NCBI GenBank assembly: GCA_035656635.1
Contig: DASRSD010000098.1
Coordinates: forward strand, 1-62,433
DNA: 62,433 nt
Reading direction: 5' to 3'
DNA from: Pirellulales bacterium
Lineage (GTDB): Bacteria; Planctomycetota; Planctomycetia; Pirellulales; JADZDJ01
Position 1 is the stretch's first letter, and each line of letters opens with the position of its first letter. The notes beneath the pieces are model-generated. The model ran no database searches. It was not told the DNA's origin and worked only from the letters and a program-made list of their open reading frames with translations. This document shows positions 46,928-59,981 of the stretch, in pieces. A program made the position numbers and the translations under genes.

Positions 46928-48497
46928 AGCGCAAGGCCTCCACGGGGTGCAAACGGGCAGCACGCAGCGCCGGAAGCACGCTGGCCAGGACCGCAATCGA
47001 AAGCGCGCCCACCACAATCCACGTGACGGTTACGGGATCGATAATCGTGGGAATTTCGTAGAAATAATAAATCGCCGGATCGAATACTGGCTGCCCCGTA
47101 ACCCACTCCAAGGCATCGCGAATTTGATTGATGTAGTGCACAAACAACAATCCAATCGCCATGCCCACCCCGGCGCCGACCAAACCCAGCGACAGCCCAT
47201 AACCCAAAAAAATGCCGAGAATCCCGCGGCTGGAAGCGCCCAGCGATTTCAGGATTCCCACGTCGCGGGTTTTCTCCACCACAATCATGAAAAATATCGC
47301 CAGAATGCCAAACCCGGCCACGGCAATGATCATGAACAGCAGAATATTGAGCACAGCACGTTCCATTTGCACGGCGGCCAACAAGGCGCCTTGCTTATCG
47401 CGCCAGGTATAAACGCCGAACAGCTCCGGCGGGAATTTGCTGCGCAATTGGTCGCGTACTGTATCCGGATCGATGCCCGGCTTGAGCTTGATTTGGATCG
47501 CGGAAACATTGGTGCCGATGCCGCGCATTTCTTGCAATTCTTTGATGGGCACAAACACGAACGACGAATCGTATTCGCTCATTTTGCTTTCATAGAAGTC
47601 GACAACCGTAAACGGCCAATCCTGGCCCTTAATTTGCGTGCCGGCGGTGGGAATCGTAATGCGGACATCATCGCCCGGCAGCAGGAAAAAATGATCATTC
47701 CCTTCGTGATCGCGTCCACTTGCCAAGGCAATTCCTGGAATCACTCCGGGATGCTGTTCCTTGGCTGGATCAAAGGGAACATATTGCTGCGGGCCAAAGG
47801 GATCCTGCTTGGCAGCGGCAGTCGCAGGATGCTTTTGCAGATTTTGCGATTCAGCATCGGCACGGTGATTGATTGAATCTTGGTTCTGATTTTCAGCGGA
47901 ATCAGGAGTTGATTCTCGAATCGGCATTTCATGAGATTGTTGTTCCTCCCAGGCCTTTTGCCGTTCGGCCGCCAGTCTCCGCCGTTGCCAACCAGCTTGT
48001 TCCATGCCCAGACGCAACGGAGCTTTGTCCTGAAGTTGATGATCGCGCACATCGTACCCATCTTCGCGCAGCTTAAAGCTCAAATGTTCGCGATTGTCTG
48101 AATGGTTGAGATATTTGGAAAAATCGCTCACCGAAGCGTACGTCGCCTCGTCAATGCCGATAAACATGATTTGCTGTGAGTGGTCTTGCCCATTCGCACG
48201 AAACGTAAGAATGCCCGGCACGTGGACGGTGGGCGTCATCCCAGCGATCGAGTTACCGGCCAACATCCGGATGGTATCCATCACGAACTGCGGGTTTTCG
48301 ATGTTCTCCATGCCGTGCCCTTCCAACACCACGTCGGAAAGCACCCCATGCATGCGGTCTTCCATTTCGTGGGAGAACCCGGACATGACGGCGTTGACCA
48401 CAATCATGGTGGCCACGCCCAGCGTCACGCTGATGATGGAAGCCAGCGCAATGTAGCGCGTCCGCAAGTAACGCCAGCAGAGAAGCAGTTTGTACAT
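46920..48497 (-). CDS. lolC: LolC/LolE-type lipoprotein-releasing permease
   Basis: The 525-residue permease has a first membrane segment (TRYIALASIISVTLGVATMIVV), a large periplasmic domain (MacB-PCD fold) and three C-terminal membrane segments (ILLFMIIAVAGFGILAIFFMIV, ILGIFLGYGLSLGLVGAGVGMAIG, VTWIVVGALSIAVLASVLPAL), ending [12 protein letters not shown]. This is the FtsX/MacB-type layout of LolC/E. A hydrophilic insertion of about 70 residues rich in Gln, Asn and Ser lies in the periplasmic part (SHEMPIREST to AAAKQDPFG). The ATG at 48497 has AAAGGA 6 bases upstream. One permease gene is seen, not a separate LolC and LolE pair. Confidence 0.92.
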   Translation of the reverse strand: MYKLLLCWRYLRTRYIALASIISVTLGVATMIVVNAVMSGFSHEMEDRMHGVLSDVVLEGHGMENIENPQFVMDTIRMLAGNSIAGMTPTVHVPGILTFRANGQDHSQQIMFIGIDEATYASVSDFSKYLNHSDNREHLSFKLREDGYDVRDHQLQDKAPLRLGMEQAGWQRRRLAAERQKAWEEQQSHEMPIRESTPDSAENQNQDSINHRADAESQNLQKHPATAAAKQDPFGPQQYVPFDPAKEQHPGVIPGIALASGRDHEGNDHFFLLPGDDVRITIPTAGTQIKGQDWPFTVVDFYESKMSEYDSSFVFVPIKELQEMRGIGTNVSAIQIKLKPGIDPDTVRDQLRSKFPPELFGVYTWRDKQGALLAAVQMERAVLNILLFMIIAVAGFGILAIFFMIVVEKTRDVGILKSLGASSRGILGIFLGYGLSLGLVGAGVGMAIGLLFVHYINQIRDALEWVTGQPVFDPAIYYFYEIPTIIDPVTVTWIVVGALSIAVLASVLPALRAARLHPVEALRYE

Positions 48498-48527
48498 GGC
48501 CAATCCTTTGGCTTGTGAATCCGTGAG

Positions 48528-49014
48528 TTCACCACGGAGACACGGAGGTCACAGAGCAGGCAAAATTATAAAACCCGGCGTTTGATTCCATCCTTGAGCA
48601 GCGGAACGTTGAAATTGATTAGCAGGCCAACTTTTTTTCTGCTGAGTTTTAAATACGTCAGCAACTGGGCCTCGTGAATCGGGATAATTTCATCAATACT
48701 TTTGATCTCGACGACAACGGCATCTGCGACAAGCAAATCAATTCGATAGCCACAATCTAAATGAATTCCTTTGTAAGCAATTGCAATTGGAGCTTCTCGG
48801 ATGAAGGGCACGGTGCGCAAACTCAATTCGCGACAAAGACATTCCTGGTAGGCACTTTCCAACAATCCTGGACCGATTTCTTTATGAACTTCGATCGCAC
48901 TGGCAATGATCTGGTTTGTAATATCTTCATGAATCAACATTTCTGCCCTTTCGCAACGTGATTCAATTCGTACTTTCTCAATTCTCTCCGTGTTCTCTGT
49001 GCCTCCGTGGTGAA
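48528..49014. mobile_element. GxxExxY cassette bounded by inverted repeats
   Basis: The left arm (48528-48556) begins TTCACCACGGAG and the right arm (48984-49014) reads, as its complement, the same 12 bases, followed by permuted GACACGGAGG/CACAGAG words. One small gene (GxxExxY) fills the middle. The right arm touches the stop codon of lysS (49015). A solo arm is at 33730-33752. The gene is in a place where lysS and lolC/lolD are usually adjacent. Confidence 0.75.
48566..48940 (-). CDS. GxxExxY-family protein (PD-(D/E)xK-like)
   Basis: The 124-residue protein is a full-length GxxExxY-family member: HEDITNQIIASAIEVHKEIG, the name-giving GPGLLESAYQECLCREL, HLDCGYRIDLLVADAVVVEI, then KSIDEIIPIHEAQLLTYLK. 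The D..E-x-K arrangement (Asp in RIDLL, Glu-Ile-Lys in VVEIKSI) fits a restriction-nuclease-like fold. The family is common in environmental genomes and is often flanked by the kind of inverted repeats seen here; its function is unknown. It is read in the same direction as lysS and lolC. Confidence 0.88.
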   Translation of the reverse strand: MLIHEDITNQIIASAIEVHKEIGPGLLESAYQECLCRELSLRTVPFIREAPIAIAYKGIHLDCGYRIDLLVADAVVVEIKSIDEIIPIHEAQLLTYLKLSRKKVGLLINFNVPLLKDGIKRRVL

Positions 49015-50559
49015 TTATATTTCCGGGCGTAAGAGCGGGAACAAAATGACATCGCGGATGGAAGTGCTGTTGGTCAAAAGCATCACGAGCCGGTCGATGC
49101 CGACGCCCAAGCCGCCGGCCGGCGGCATGCCGTGCCGCAGGGCGCGGATAAAATCGTGATCCATTTTCGCCATGGAATCTTCTTCCTTCTGGCCAGCCAG
49201 CTGCTTGCTGAACAACTCGGCCTGCAAGTCGGGATCGTTTAGCTCGGTATAGGCATTGGCCACTTCCATGCCGTTGACGATCAGCTCAAATCGCTCGGCG
49301 ATGTCCGGGTTATCACGCTTGCGCTTGGTGAGCGGGCAAGTGCTGGCCGGGTAATCCATCACGAAGACCGGCCCCACAAGTTTGTCTTCCACCTTTTCTT
49401 CAAACACTTCGCTCTTGATCACGTCCGGATGCTTGCCGGCGGTGTCGAAGCCGATTTTTTCCGCGAGCACTTTAATTCCAGCCTGGTCATCGCCGGCTAC
49501 GCCCGTGTGTTGTTGGAATAACTCGTCATACGTCTTGCGGGCAAACGGCGGAGTGAAATTGATCGTAACATCGCCGTAGGGGAGTTCGAAATTGGGCGGG
49601 GCGTTTTGGTCGGGTTGCATGGCGCGGATGGCATTGACGATGAGTTTTTCGGTCAAATCCATCATCGAGTGATAATCGCCGTAAGCCTGATACAACTCCA
49701 GCATGGTGAATTCCGGATTGTGCCGCGGGCTAATGCCTTCGTTGCGGTAGACACGGCCCAGCTCGAACACGCGCTCCATGCCGCCGACCAACAGCCGCTT
49801 GAGATGCAGCTCCAGCGCGATCCGCATGAACAAATCGATATCGAGCGCATTGTGATGCGTTTTGAACGGCCGGGCCGCCGCTCCGCCGGCAATGGAATGC
49901 AGCGTGGGCCCCTCGACTTCGACAAACCCTTCCCCCGCCAGCGTTTGGCGGATCGATTGCACAATTTTGGTGCGATTGATAAACCGCGGCAGCACCCCTT
50001 CGCCGTGAATTAAATCGAGATAGCGTTGCCGCTGGCGCAATTCTGGATCGCTCAGGCCGTGAAATTTATCGGGGGGTGTTTCCAGCGACTTGGTCAGAAA
50101 AAAAAGCTTGTCGACGAAAATCGTTAGCTCGCCGGTTTTTGTGCGCTTCAGTTCGCCATCGACGCCGATTAAATCGCCCAAGTCGAAGCATTGGGCCAGG
50201 GACCAATTCTGGTCGCCGACTTGTTTTTTGCCGATATAGAGTTGAATCTGGCCGGTCCAGTCGCGGATGTTGGCGAAAATGAGCTTGCCGGTATCACGCA
50301 TCAGGACAATGCGGCCAGCGGCACGAACCCGGGGGCCATGCTGCTCGCCATGCTGGCTGCCGGCGGCGGGTTCGGACACGGCAATTTCGGTTTCCCGGCG
50401 GCGTATTTCACCAATGGCCTGATAACCGTCGAACCGCGAACCCCAGGGATCGATTCCCAGGGCCACGATTTTGCGCAGTTTTTCACGGCGGGCGATTTCC
50501 AACGCATCGCCGGGACTTTCAGACGAATTGCCAGCAGGGTGGGTCATTGTGGCGGACAT
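49015..50559 (-). CDS. lysS: Lysyl-tRNA synthetase (class II)
   Basis: The 514-residue enzyme has the N-terminal OB-fold anticodon-binding domain (GRIVLMRDTGKLIFANIRDWTGQIQLYI), motif 2 (FELGRVYRNEGISPRHNPEFTMLE), and motif 3 (GGLGVGIDRLVMLLTNS), with a C-terminus IRDVILFPLLRPE. It charges tRNA-Lys. The order lysS, lolC, lolD is conserved in several bacterial groups, interrupted here by the cassette. The first residues before ALEIARREKL are an extra Ser/Thr-rich tail. Confidence 0.95.
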   Translation of the reverse strand: MSATMTHPAGNSSESPGDALEIARREKLRKIVALGIDPWGSRFDGYQAIGEIRRRETEIAVSEPAAGSQHGEQHGPRVRAAGRIVLMRDTGKLIFANIRDWTGQIQLYIGKKQVGDQNWSLAQCFDLGDLIGVDGELKRTKTGELTIFVDKLFFLTKSLETPPDKFHGLSDPELRQRQRYLDLIHGEGVLPRFINRTKIVQSIRQTLAGEGFVEVEGPTLHSIAGGAAARPFKTHHNALDIDLFMRIALELHLKRLLVGGMERVFELGRVYRNEGISPRHNPEFTMLELYQAYGDYHSMMDLTEKLIVNAIRAMQPDQNAPPNFELPYGDVTINFTPPFARKTYDELFQQHTGVAGDDQAGIKVLAEKIGFDTAGKHPDVIKSEVFEEKVEDKLVGPVFVMDYPASTCPLTKRKRDNPDIAERFELIVNGMEVANAYTELNDPDLQAELFSKQLAGQKEEDSMAKMDHDFIRALRHGMPPAGGLGVGIDRLVMLLTNSTSIRDVILFPLLRPEI

Positions 50560-50944
50560 TGCGCGTTTCTCTTAACCCTAAGAACCGCAACATTTTAGTG
50601 AAAACGGATTGGGGGTCAATGTCAGCCACGAATGCCAGTTACAAGGCCGAGATACTTGGCATAGGAACATGGAATATTGAAAAGGAAATAAGAACGCAAG
50701 CGAATAACCACTTGAGGTTTGTGACGCCTCGGAAATTGTTGGCGACAAATGATGTAACCTGTTTGCCGGTCGAGAAATCTAGCTTGATTGCCCGGAGTGC
50801 AAAACCAGTGAAAACCTTCCGCCGAACCGAATCCAGATAAATTCCAAAAAAATTCGCACCATTCGGCGAGCCAATCCGCTTAATAGATATAGAGAGAGAC
50901 TTATCCCGCACCCGGTTCAGTAGTCTCATAAAGGTTCCAGCGCT
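50560..50944. other. Divergent intergenic region between lysS and the VOC gene
   Basis: About 385 bases with lower GC than the flanks. Open frames on both strands lack recognisable content. The end has AAAGG before the VOC gene ATG. No repeat or strong promoter was identified. Confidence 0.4.
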
Positions 50945-51466
50945 ATGCCAGCACACCACCAACAGGCTGCACGTCCGACCCCCTCGCCCAAACAGGCCCC
51001 GAGGTTGTACGATCCTAAATCCACGCAGGCGCGCCCTGCCGCCACACGTTCGACCGAACACAAGCCATCCCGATCTGCTTATACGATGAGCATTGGTTAC
51101 AAACGTGAAACTCGGCCCGGGCTATATTGCGTGGAACTGCGCACCAATCAGTGGGAACAGGCGGTCAAGTGGTATCGGGAAACGTTGGGTTTACGCGTAT
51201 TGGTGCGTGTGCCGGAAGATGGTTACGCGCTGTTCGAAGCCGGAGAAACTCGGCTTAGCCTGCTAGCAAGAAATAGCGCCGGCGAAGCTAGCGGGCGGTG
51301 GAGCTTAGGCTTCGAAGTCGAGAACCTAGATCGTATTGGCCAGCGGCTGTTGGAAGCCAGTTCACCGGTGACACGCCCGCGAGAAAATCCGGAGGGGTTT
51401 CAGGAGATCATAACTTCTGATCCAGACGGCAACACGATCCGCTTGTTTGCCTGGCCGAACGGTTAA
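50945..51466 (+). CDS. VOC (glyoxalase/bleomycin-resistance) family protein
   Basis: The 173-residue protein carries one vicinal-oxygen-chelate unit: YCVELRTNQWEQAVKWYRETLGLRVLVRVP, GYALFEAGETRLSLLA, WSLGFEVENLDRIGQRLL and FQEIITSDPDGNTIRLF. Family members bind divalent metals or antibiotics; metal ligands here are partly changed, and the substrate is unknown. The first 47 residues are a basic Ser/Pro/Thr-rich extension; the ATG at 51086 is an alternative start without a ribosome site, while AAAGG precedes the one at 50945. Confidence 0.85.
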   Translation: MPAHHQQAARPTPSPKQAPRLYDPKSTQARPAATRSTEHKPSRSAYTMSIGYKRETRPGLYCVELRTNQWEQAVKWYRETLGLRVLVRVPEDGYALFEAGETRLSLLARNSAGEASGRWSLGFEVENLDRIGQRLLEASSPVTRPRENPEGFQEIITSDPDGNTIRLFAWPNG

Positions 51467-51473
51467 AACCGAC

Positions 51474-51506
51474 CTGCAAATGCCGCTCTACGGTACGCAT
51501 TTGCAG
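51474..51506. repeat. Hairpin repeat after the VOC gene
   Basis: CTGCAAATGC (51474-51483) and GCATTTGCAG (51497-51506) form a perfect 10-bp inverted repeat around a 13-base loop containing CTCTACGGTAC. It follows the VOC stop by 7 bases. It could terminate transcription but lacks a T-tract, and it may instead be a small REP-like element. Confidence 0.7.
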
Positions 51507-51611
51507 CCCTAAGGCGGTGGCACGGGGGCCCTTGTCGGTGGTAGATTAAAAGTACGGTTCACCGGCGATGAGTTTCGGTATCCGTCCCACCGTCATCTTC
51601 CCGCCCACTGT

Positions 51612-53816
51612 ATGACATCTGATTTCACTCAAGCGCAGGGAAGCGAAGAGCTGGAGCGATCGCTCAACCTTAGCCGGCAACGCGCCGCGCCCCCGTGCGA
51701 TGTACCCGGTTATGAGCCCCGGCGCTTTTTGGGCGCTGGCGCTTACGGCGAGGTGTGGGTCGCAATTGATCGCACCACCGGTCGGAAAGTTGCGATCAAG
51801 TTTTATTTGCATCGCGGTGGGCTGGATTGGTCCCTACTGTCGCACGAGGTGGAAAAGCTGGCTTTCTTGTCGGCCGATCGTTATGTCGTCCAACTACTTG
51901 ATGTCGGTTGGGAAGCCGAGCCTCCTTATTACGTAATGGAGTATATTGAGCACGGTTCGCTCGCTGAACGCTTAGAGGAACAAGGTCCATTTTCAGCATC
52001 GGACGCGACCGCGCTGTTTCGCGAAATTGCCGTGGGGTTAACGCACTCGCACAGCAAGGGCATTTTGCACTGCGACTTGAAACCGGCCAATATTTTGCTC
52101 GATCAAGACGGCAAACCGCGACTTGCCGATTTTGGGCAATCGCGGCTTTCCAGTGAGCAAACCCCGGCGCTGGGCACACTATTTTACATGGCGCCGGAAC
52201 AGGCCGATGCCCGAGCGGTGGCCGATGCGCGCTGGGATGTGTACGCGCTGGGTGCTATCTTTTATGCACTGCTGCTGGGACATCCACCTTATCGTAACAA
52301 ACACAGCCTGAGCGAAATTGATGATGCACCTGACTTGACCGGCCGACTGGAACGCTATCGGAAGTTGATTGAAGAATCGCCGCCGCCCTTGGAGCACCAT
52401 GTAGTGCATGGCGTTGATAATGAACTGGCGACGATTATCGATCGTTGCTTAGCGGTCGAGCCAACGGAGCGGTTTCCCACCGTACAAACCGTACTCGATG
52501 CGTTGGATGCCCGCCAGCGCCGGCGATCCAGGCGACCCTTGGTGGTTTTAGGAGCGCTGGGGCCAGTGTTGCTCCTGGCGGTGATGTCCGTGGCAGCGTG
52601 GTTGTGGTTCAGTACTTCGCTGCAGCGCTCCAACGAGGCGCTCACTCAAAGCGCACTGAAAGGCTTAGGTTTTGCCGCCCAAAGTGCAGCTCGGGGCGCC
52701 GGCGCCGAATTACAAAGCCGGTTTTACGATGTTGAAGAAGCGGCCCGCGATCCGGAAGTTATTGCTGCTCTAAGCGCCATGCAAAACAATCCGCAAGTGC
52801 ACGCCGTCCTGTCAGGACTGAACGATCCGGCGGAGACGAAAACACGCTTCAACGAGTTAGTCGATCAGCTGCGCAAGGCGCCAGAGGCGGTAGTTCTGCA
52901 AAACCGGCTGAAGTTTTTCGACAACGAAATGCTCGCGGAAAATAAACACAGCGAAAGTTGGTTCATAACCGACTCCCGCGGCGTGCAAGTGGCTCGGTGG
53001 TTCGCTTATGACCCATCGCTGGGGCACAATTACGCTTGGATGAGTTATTTTTACGGCGGCCCGACCGACCAGCCGACCGATTGGCGCCCCGCTGCGGACC
53101 AACACGTGCAAAACACGCAGCTTTCCGCGGCATATCCCCGGCTCGATAATCCTGGCCGCTGGGTCGTGTCGATATCTACGCCCGTATTCAAACCCGACGA
53201 AAAGAATCCCGACAAAAAACAATTCTTGGGCGTCGTTGGCGTGTCGTTCGAGCTGGCGAGCAACTTCATCAATTTGCTGGAAGAGAATCGGCAATTTCCG
53301 GTGCTGGTGGATGTCCGCGACGGGGCGCACAAAGGTTTGATTTTGCAGCATCCGCTGTTGCAGAAGCTGCGGAAGGAATCGGATTCGCACATCGACCGCT
53401 TCGTCAACGATGAAAAATATCGCATTTCGAAGGAGGCCATTGAACAATTGAAGGACGGCGCTGCCGAATACTATGACCCGCTGGGAAAGGACGACGAAGG
53501 GGGCGATTACCGGCAGCCTTATCTGGCGGCAGAAGCGCCCGTCGAACTTGTGGAAGGCGAGGGACGCAAACAGCACGTCGTGCCCTCGGGCTGGGTAATT
53601 ATTGTGCAAGATCCGTACGAGCAGGCCATCGGTATGACATTGACGCAATTGCGTAGCAGTCTTTTGGGGAGTGGCGCGGTAGCATTGGGAGTAATCGGGT
53701 TGGTAATTCTCGGACTGTGGTGGCTCGTTTTGCGAATGACGGAATCGCCGGCCCACTGGCAACCAACGGGCGCGCTTTCGAAATCGGCTGCGGAAACCGT
53801 TCACGCAGGCAGTTGA
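51612..53816 (+). CDS. Receptor-type Ser/Thr protein kinase with Cache-like sensor
   Basis: The 734-residue protein has an N-terminal kinase domain with P-loop GAGAYGEVWV, VAIK (Lys63), HCDLKPANILL (Asp155, Asn160), ADFG (Asp173) and GTLFYMAPEQ. It lacks the Arg before the catalytic Asp, so it is a non-RD kinase. A membrane segment (PLVVLGALGPVLLLAVMSVAAWLWF, about 312-337) leads to an extracytoplasmic region of about 340 residues with features of a Cache-type sensor (FDNEMLAENKHSESWFITDSRGVQVARW). A second membrane segment (ALGVIGLVILGLWWLVL, about 690) precedes a short tail. The kinase would face the cytoplasm, with its sensor in the periplasm. It stands alone and has no obvious ribosome site. 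Confidence 0.92.
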   Translation: MTSDFTQAQGSEELERSLNLSRQRAAPPCDVPGYEPRRFLGAGAYGEVWVAIDRTTGRKVAIKFYLHRGGLDWSLLSHEVEKLAFLSADRYVVQLLDVGWEAEPPYYVMEYIEHGSLAERLEEQGPFSASDATALFREIAVGLTHSHSKGILHCDLKPANILLDQDGKPRLADFGQSRLSSEQTPALGTLFYMAPEQADARAVADARWDVYALGAIFYALLLGHPPYRNKHSLSEIDDAPDLTGRLERYRKLIEESPPPLEHHVVHGVDNELATIIDRCLAVEPTERFPTVQTVLDALDARQRRRSRRPLVVLGALGPVLLLAVMSVAAWLWFSTSLQRSNEALTQSALKGLGFAAQSAARGAGAELQSRFYDVEEAARDPEVIAALSAMQNNPQVHAVLSGLNDPAETKTRFNELVDQLRKAPEAVVLQNRLKFFDNEMLAENKHSESWFITDSRGVQVARWFAYDPSLGHNYAWMSYFYGGPTDQPTDWRPAADQHVQNTQLSAAYPRLDNPGRWVVSISTPVFKPDEKNPDKKQFLGVVGVSFELASNFINLLEENRQFPVLVDVRDGAHKGLILQHPLLQKLRKESDSHIDRFVNDEKYRISKEAIEQLKDGAAEYYDPLGKDDEGGDYRQPYLAAEAPVELVEGEGRKQHVVPSGWVIIVQDPYEQAIGMTLTQLRSSLLGSGAVALGVIGLVILGLWWLVLRMTESPAHWQPTGALSKSAAETVHAGS

Positions 53817-53862
53817 TAAAATCTGCCAGTGACTTACCCGAAACAACCCATTTCTGCTGCCT

Positions 53863-57462
<3,600 letters not shown>

Positions 57463-58014
57463 AAGATTCCTCGCGGCAAAATCGATCCATCGGTAAGAGC
57501 AGATGGCGCAAACCGCGATTTTAGCAGGCAACCGACGGAGCGAACAGCGGCGAGCCAATGCGATGCGCGCTGGCGAAGACGTGAACACGCATCCCTGGGA
57601 GATTTTTTCGCTTTTGTCCCGGATTTTTTCTTTCCGGACAAATTGGCGTGGTTTTGTCGCGCGCTCAAACAGCAGGAGACGGCATTTTGCGGCCTCCGTG
57701 CCCAGGGGCACCGACACAATCCAGTGGGTTTAAGTCCAAACGTGTGCATTGTTGGTTGATTTTGCTGTTCTGGAAACGCCCAGATGTTCGTTCGCCGCGG
57801 CCGGAGTCGCTCGTTTGATTCGCAGGCAATGCAGCGATAGCCCACGGCCAAATCGCGCGGGCCATACATGTATATCTGTATACATGGTGCCTGGACCCGC
57901 GGCAAGCGATTTTTGGGCCAGTCTGGGGGCGACGCCTACGGCTGTGCCCAAGACACCCGGCGGACAAGTATCATCATGGCATGCCGATTCTTGTGCGCTT
58001 TTGACGTGCGTGGT
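57463..58014. other. Intergenic region with a small palindrome
   Basis: About 550 bases between the dnaE start and the phosphatase remnant. CATGTATA (57867-57874) and TATACATG (57879-57886) form a perfect 8-bp inverted repeat with a 4-base spacer, a possible operator. Open frames here look like shadow translation. No other feature was seen. Confidence 0.4.
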
Positions 58015-58350
58015 TTATTCGCCAATCTTTTTCAAAATCACGAACGTTACGTCGTCGACGGCTCGATGTGTGCCGCGAAACTCGGTCAGAGCGCCGCGAA
58101 TCGCTGTGCTGATCTCCTCCGCAGTTCCGGTTGCTGCTTGGATTATTGTTTCCCGCAATCGCTGCTTTCCAAATTGCTGGCCGGCATCATTGGGCATTTC
58201 CCAAACGCCATCCGTCCCAACAAACAATATTTGTCCGGGTGCAAGTGGTCCGTAGATTTGCTCTTCATATTCTGCATCTTCCATAATCCCCAACGGCATA
58301 GTGGCGCTTTGGACAGATTCTTTGCTGCCGTATGCCTCGTCAAACCAACA
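58015..58350 (-). pseudogene. Remnant of a SpoIIE/RsbU-type phosphatase
   Basis: The last 111 codons match the C-terminal half of PP2C-type SpoIIE phosphatases: WFDEAYGSKES, ATMPLGIMEDAEYEEQ, GPLAPGQILFVGTDGVWEM, FGKQRLRETI and AVDDVTFVILKKIGE (Asp of DGVWE and DD bind metal). The N-terminal half, including the first metal-binding acids, is absent; sequence upstream in the same frame (to 58578) is not family-like, and no frame upstream continues the homology. Such enzymes act on anti-anti-sigma factors, fitting the RsbW-like protein at 3453. It appears to be a degraded gene. Confidence 0.7.
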
Positions 58351-58505
58351 ATTCTGCAGGGCGGTTTGACTCAGCAGCGTGCTGCAACGGCCAACCAGTG
58401 TCGGAACGGATGCGCGCCAGGTAGCCCGAGAGCACCGGACACTCGGAATAAATGGTCCTGGGATTGGCCGCCCGGTGCCGCGGTCGGCAAGAGCAGACTG
58501 ATTCG

Positions 58506-58841
58506 CTATCTCCTGCCTGATGTCTGATAAGTTGCGGCCGTATGGTCCGCTGTTGCCGGGGTTCTCACTGAATTCCATACCCAGAACACGAAAGCAATCG
58601 TCAGCCCCGCAACGAGCAGCATGAACAATCTGACCACAGAACGTGGCAAGAAGTGCCGTGCGAATTTGGCTTCGGGCGAATAATAGCCAACCTCGCGTTT
58701 GAGCTTACGTTTTTCGTTCCCCCACCAACGAAACGGCTTCAGAATCGCAGTAATTCCCAATTCGCGCTTGATCCGCTTCTCTTCCTTGGTGATGCCTAGT
58801 GCGGTCCGCACAGACGTGCGACGGTATCGAATGGGGGACAT
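58506..58841 (-). CDS. Small membrane protein with basic N-terminus
   Basis: The 111-residue protein starts MSPIRYRRTSVRTALGITKEE with a near-perfect AAGGAG 5 bases upstream. The N-terminal 70 residues are strongly basic (KRIKRELGI, KRKLKREVGYYSPE) and one membrane segment follows at about 75-95 (RLFMLLVAGLTIAFVFWVW). From memory similar small proteins exist in planctomycetes. No function is known. It is read leftward, with its 3' end overlapping the upstream, non-homologous part of the phosphatase remnant's frame. Confidence 0.7.
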   Translation of the reverse strand: MSPIRYRRTSVRTALGITKEEKRIKRELGITAILKPFRWWGNEKRKLKREVGYYSPEAKFARHFLPRSVVRLFMLLVAGLTIAFVFWVWNSVRTPATADHTAATYQTSGRR

Positions 58842-59273
58842 GTTGGCTCCTTCTGTGCCGTCAACAATTCGAGAATCGGGAACGGTTTACTTAATCCGCA
58901 AAGGGCCGGGTTATACCTAGAATCCTAAGACGAAAGAATAGCGAGTTGGCATCTTGTCGAGATCACGTTCTTTTTGAAATCTGCGCAGCCCACTCACAGC
59001 AGCCAGCGATAAGTGGCTATAAACAACTCCTCCAGGGGCGCAGAAAAGGTTGTCAGGAACCGTTTCCATTCTCCGGCAAGTCGGAGGTAATTCAGGCCCG
59101 CTTTGCTAGCGGCAGAATGCGATTGGGGCCGCGATAGCAGAAAGTTAGCTCGCAGATTGATATTGCTCGAATTGATGCGCGCCGCTTGAATGGTCCGCTC
59201 GGTGGGCGCAAGCCAAGGTTCCGACGCTCGGATCGGCTCTAGCGCTCCCGCATTCTAACAAGGTGAACGGGCC
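58842..59273. other. Intergenic region without recognised gene
   Basis: About 430 bases separate two divergently read small genes. No repeat, promoter pair or small gene was identified apart from AAGGTG before the exported gene's ATG. Confidence 0.4.
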
Positions 59274-59974
<701 letters not shown>

Positions 59975-59981
59975 TCAGCGT

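Noticed and set aside
50639-51061. Leftward 140-codon frame before the VOC gene
   Set aside because: It overlaps the start of the VOC gene, has no ribosome site and no recognisable family.
57463-57717. N-terminal extension of the dnaE frame
   Set aside because: PolIII alpha starts at the ATG before STQPFVHLHCHS, which has GAGGA at the right distance; the extra residues are Cys/Arg-rich and not family-like.
57749-58255. Rightward 168-codon frame opposite the phosphatase remnant
   Set aside because: Its second half is antisense to recognisable SpoIIE-type sequence and the first half has no motif.
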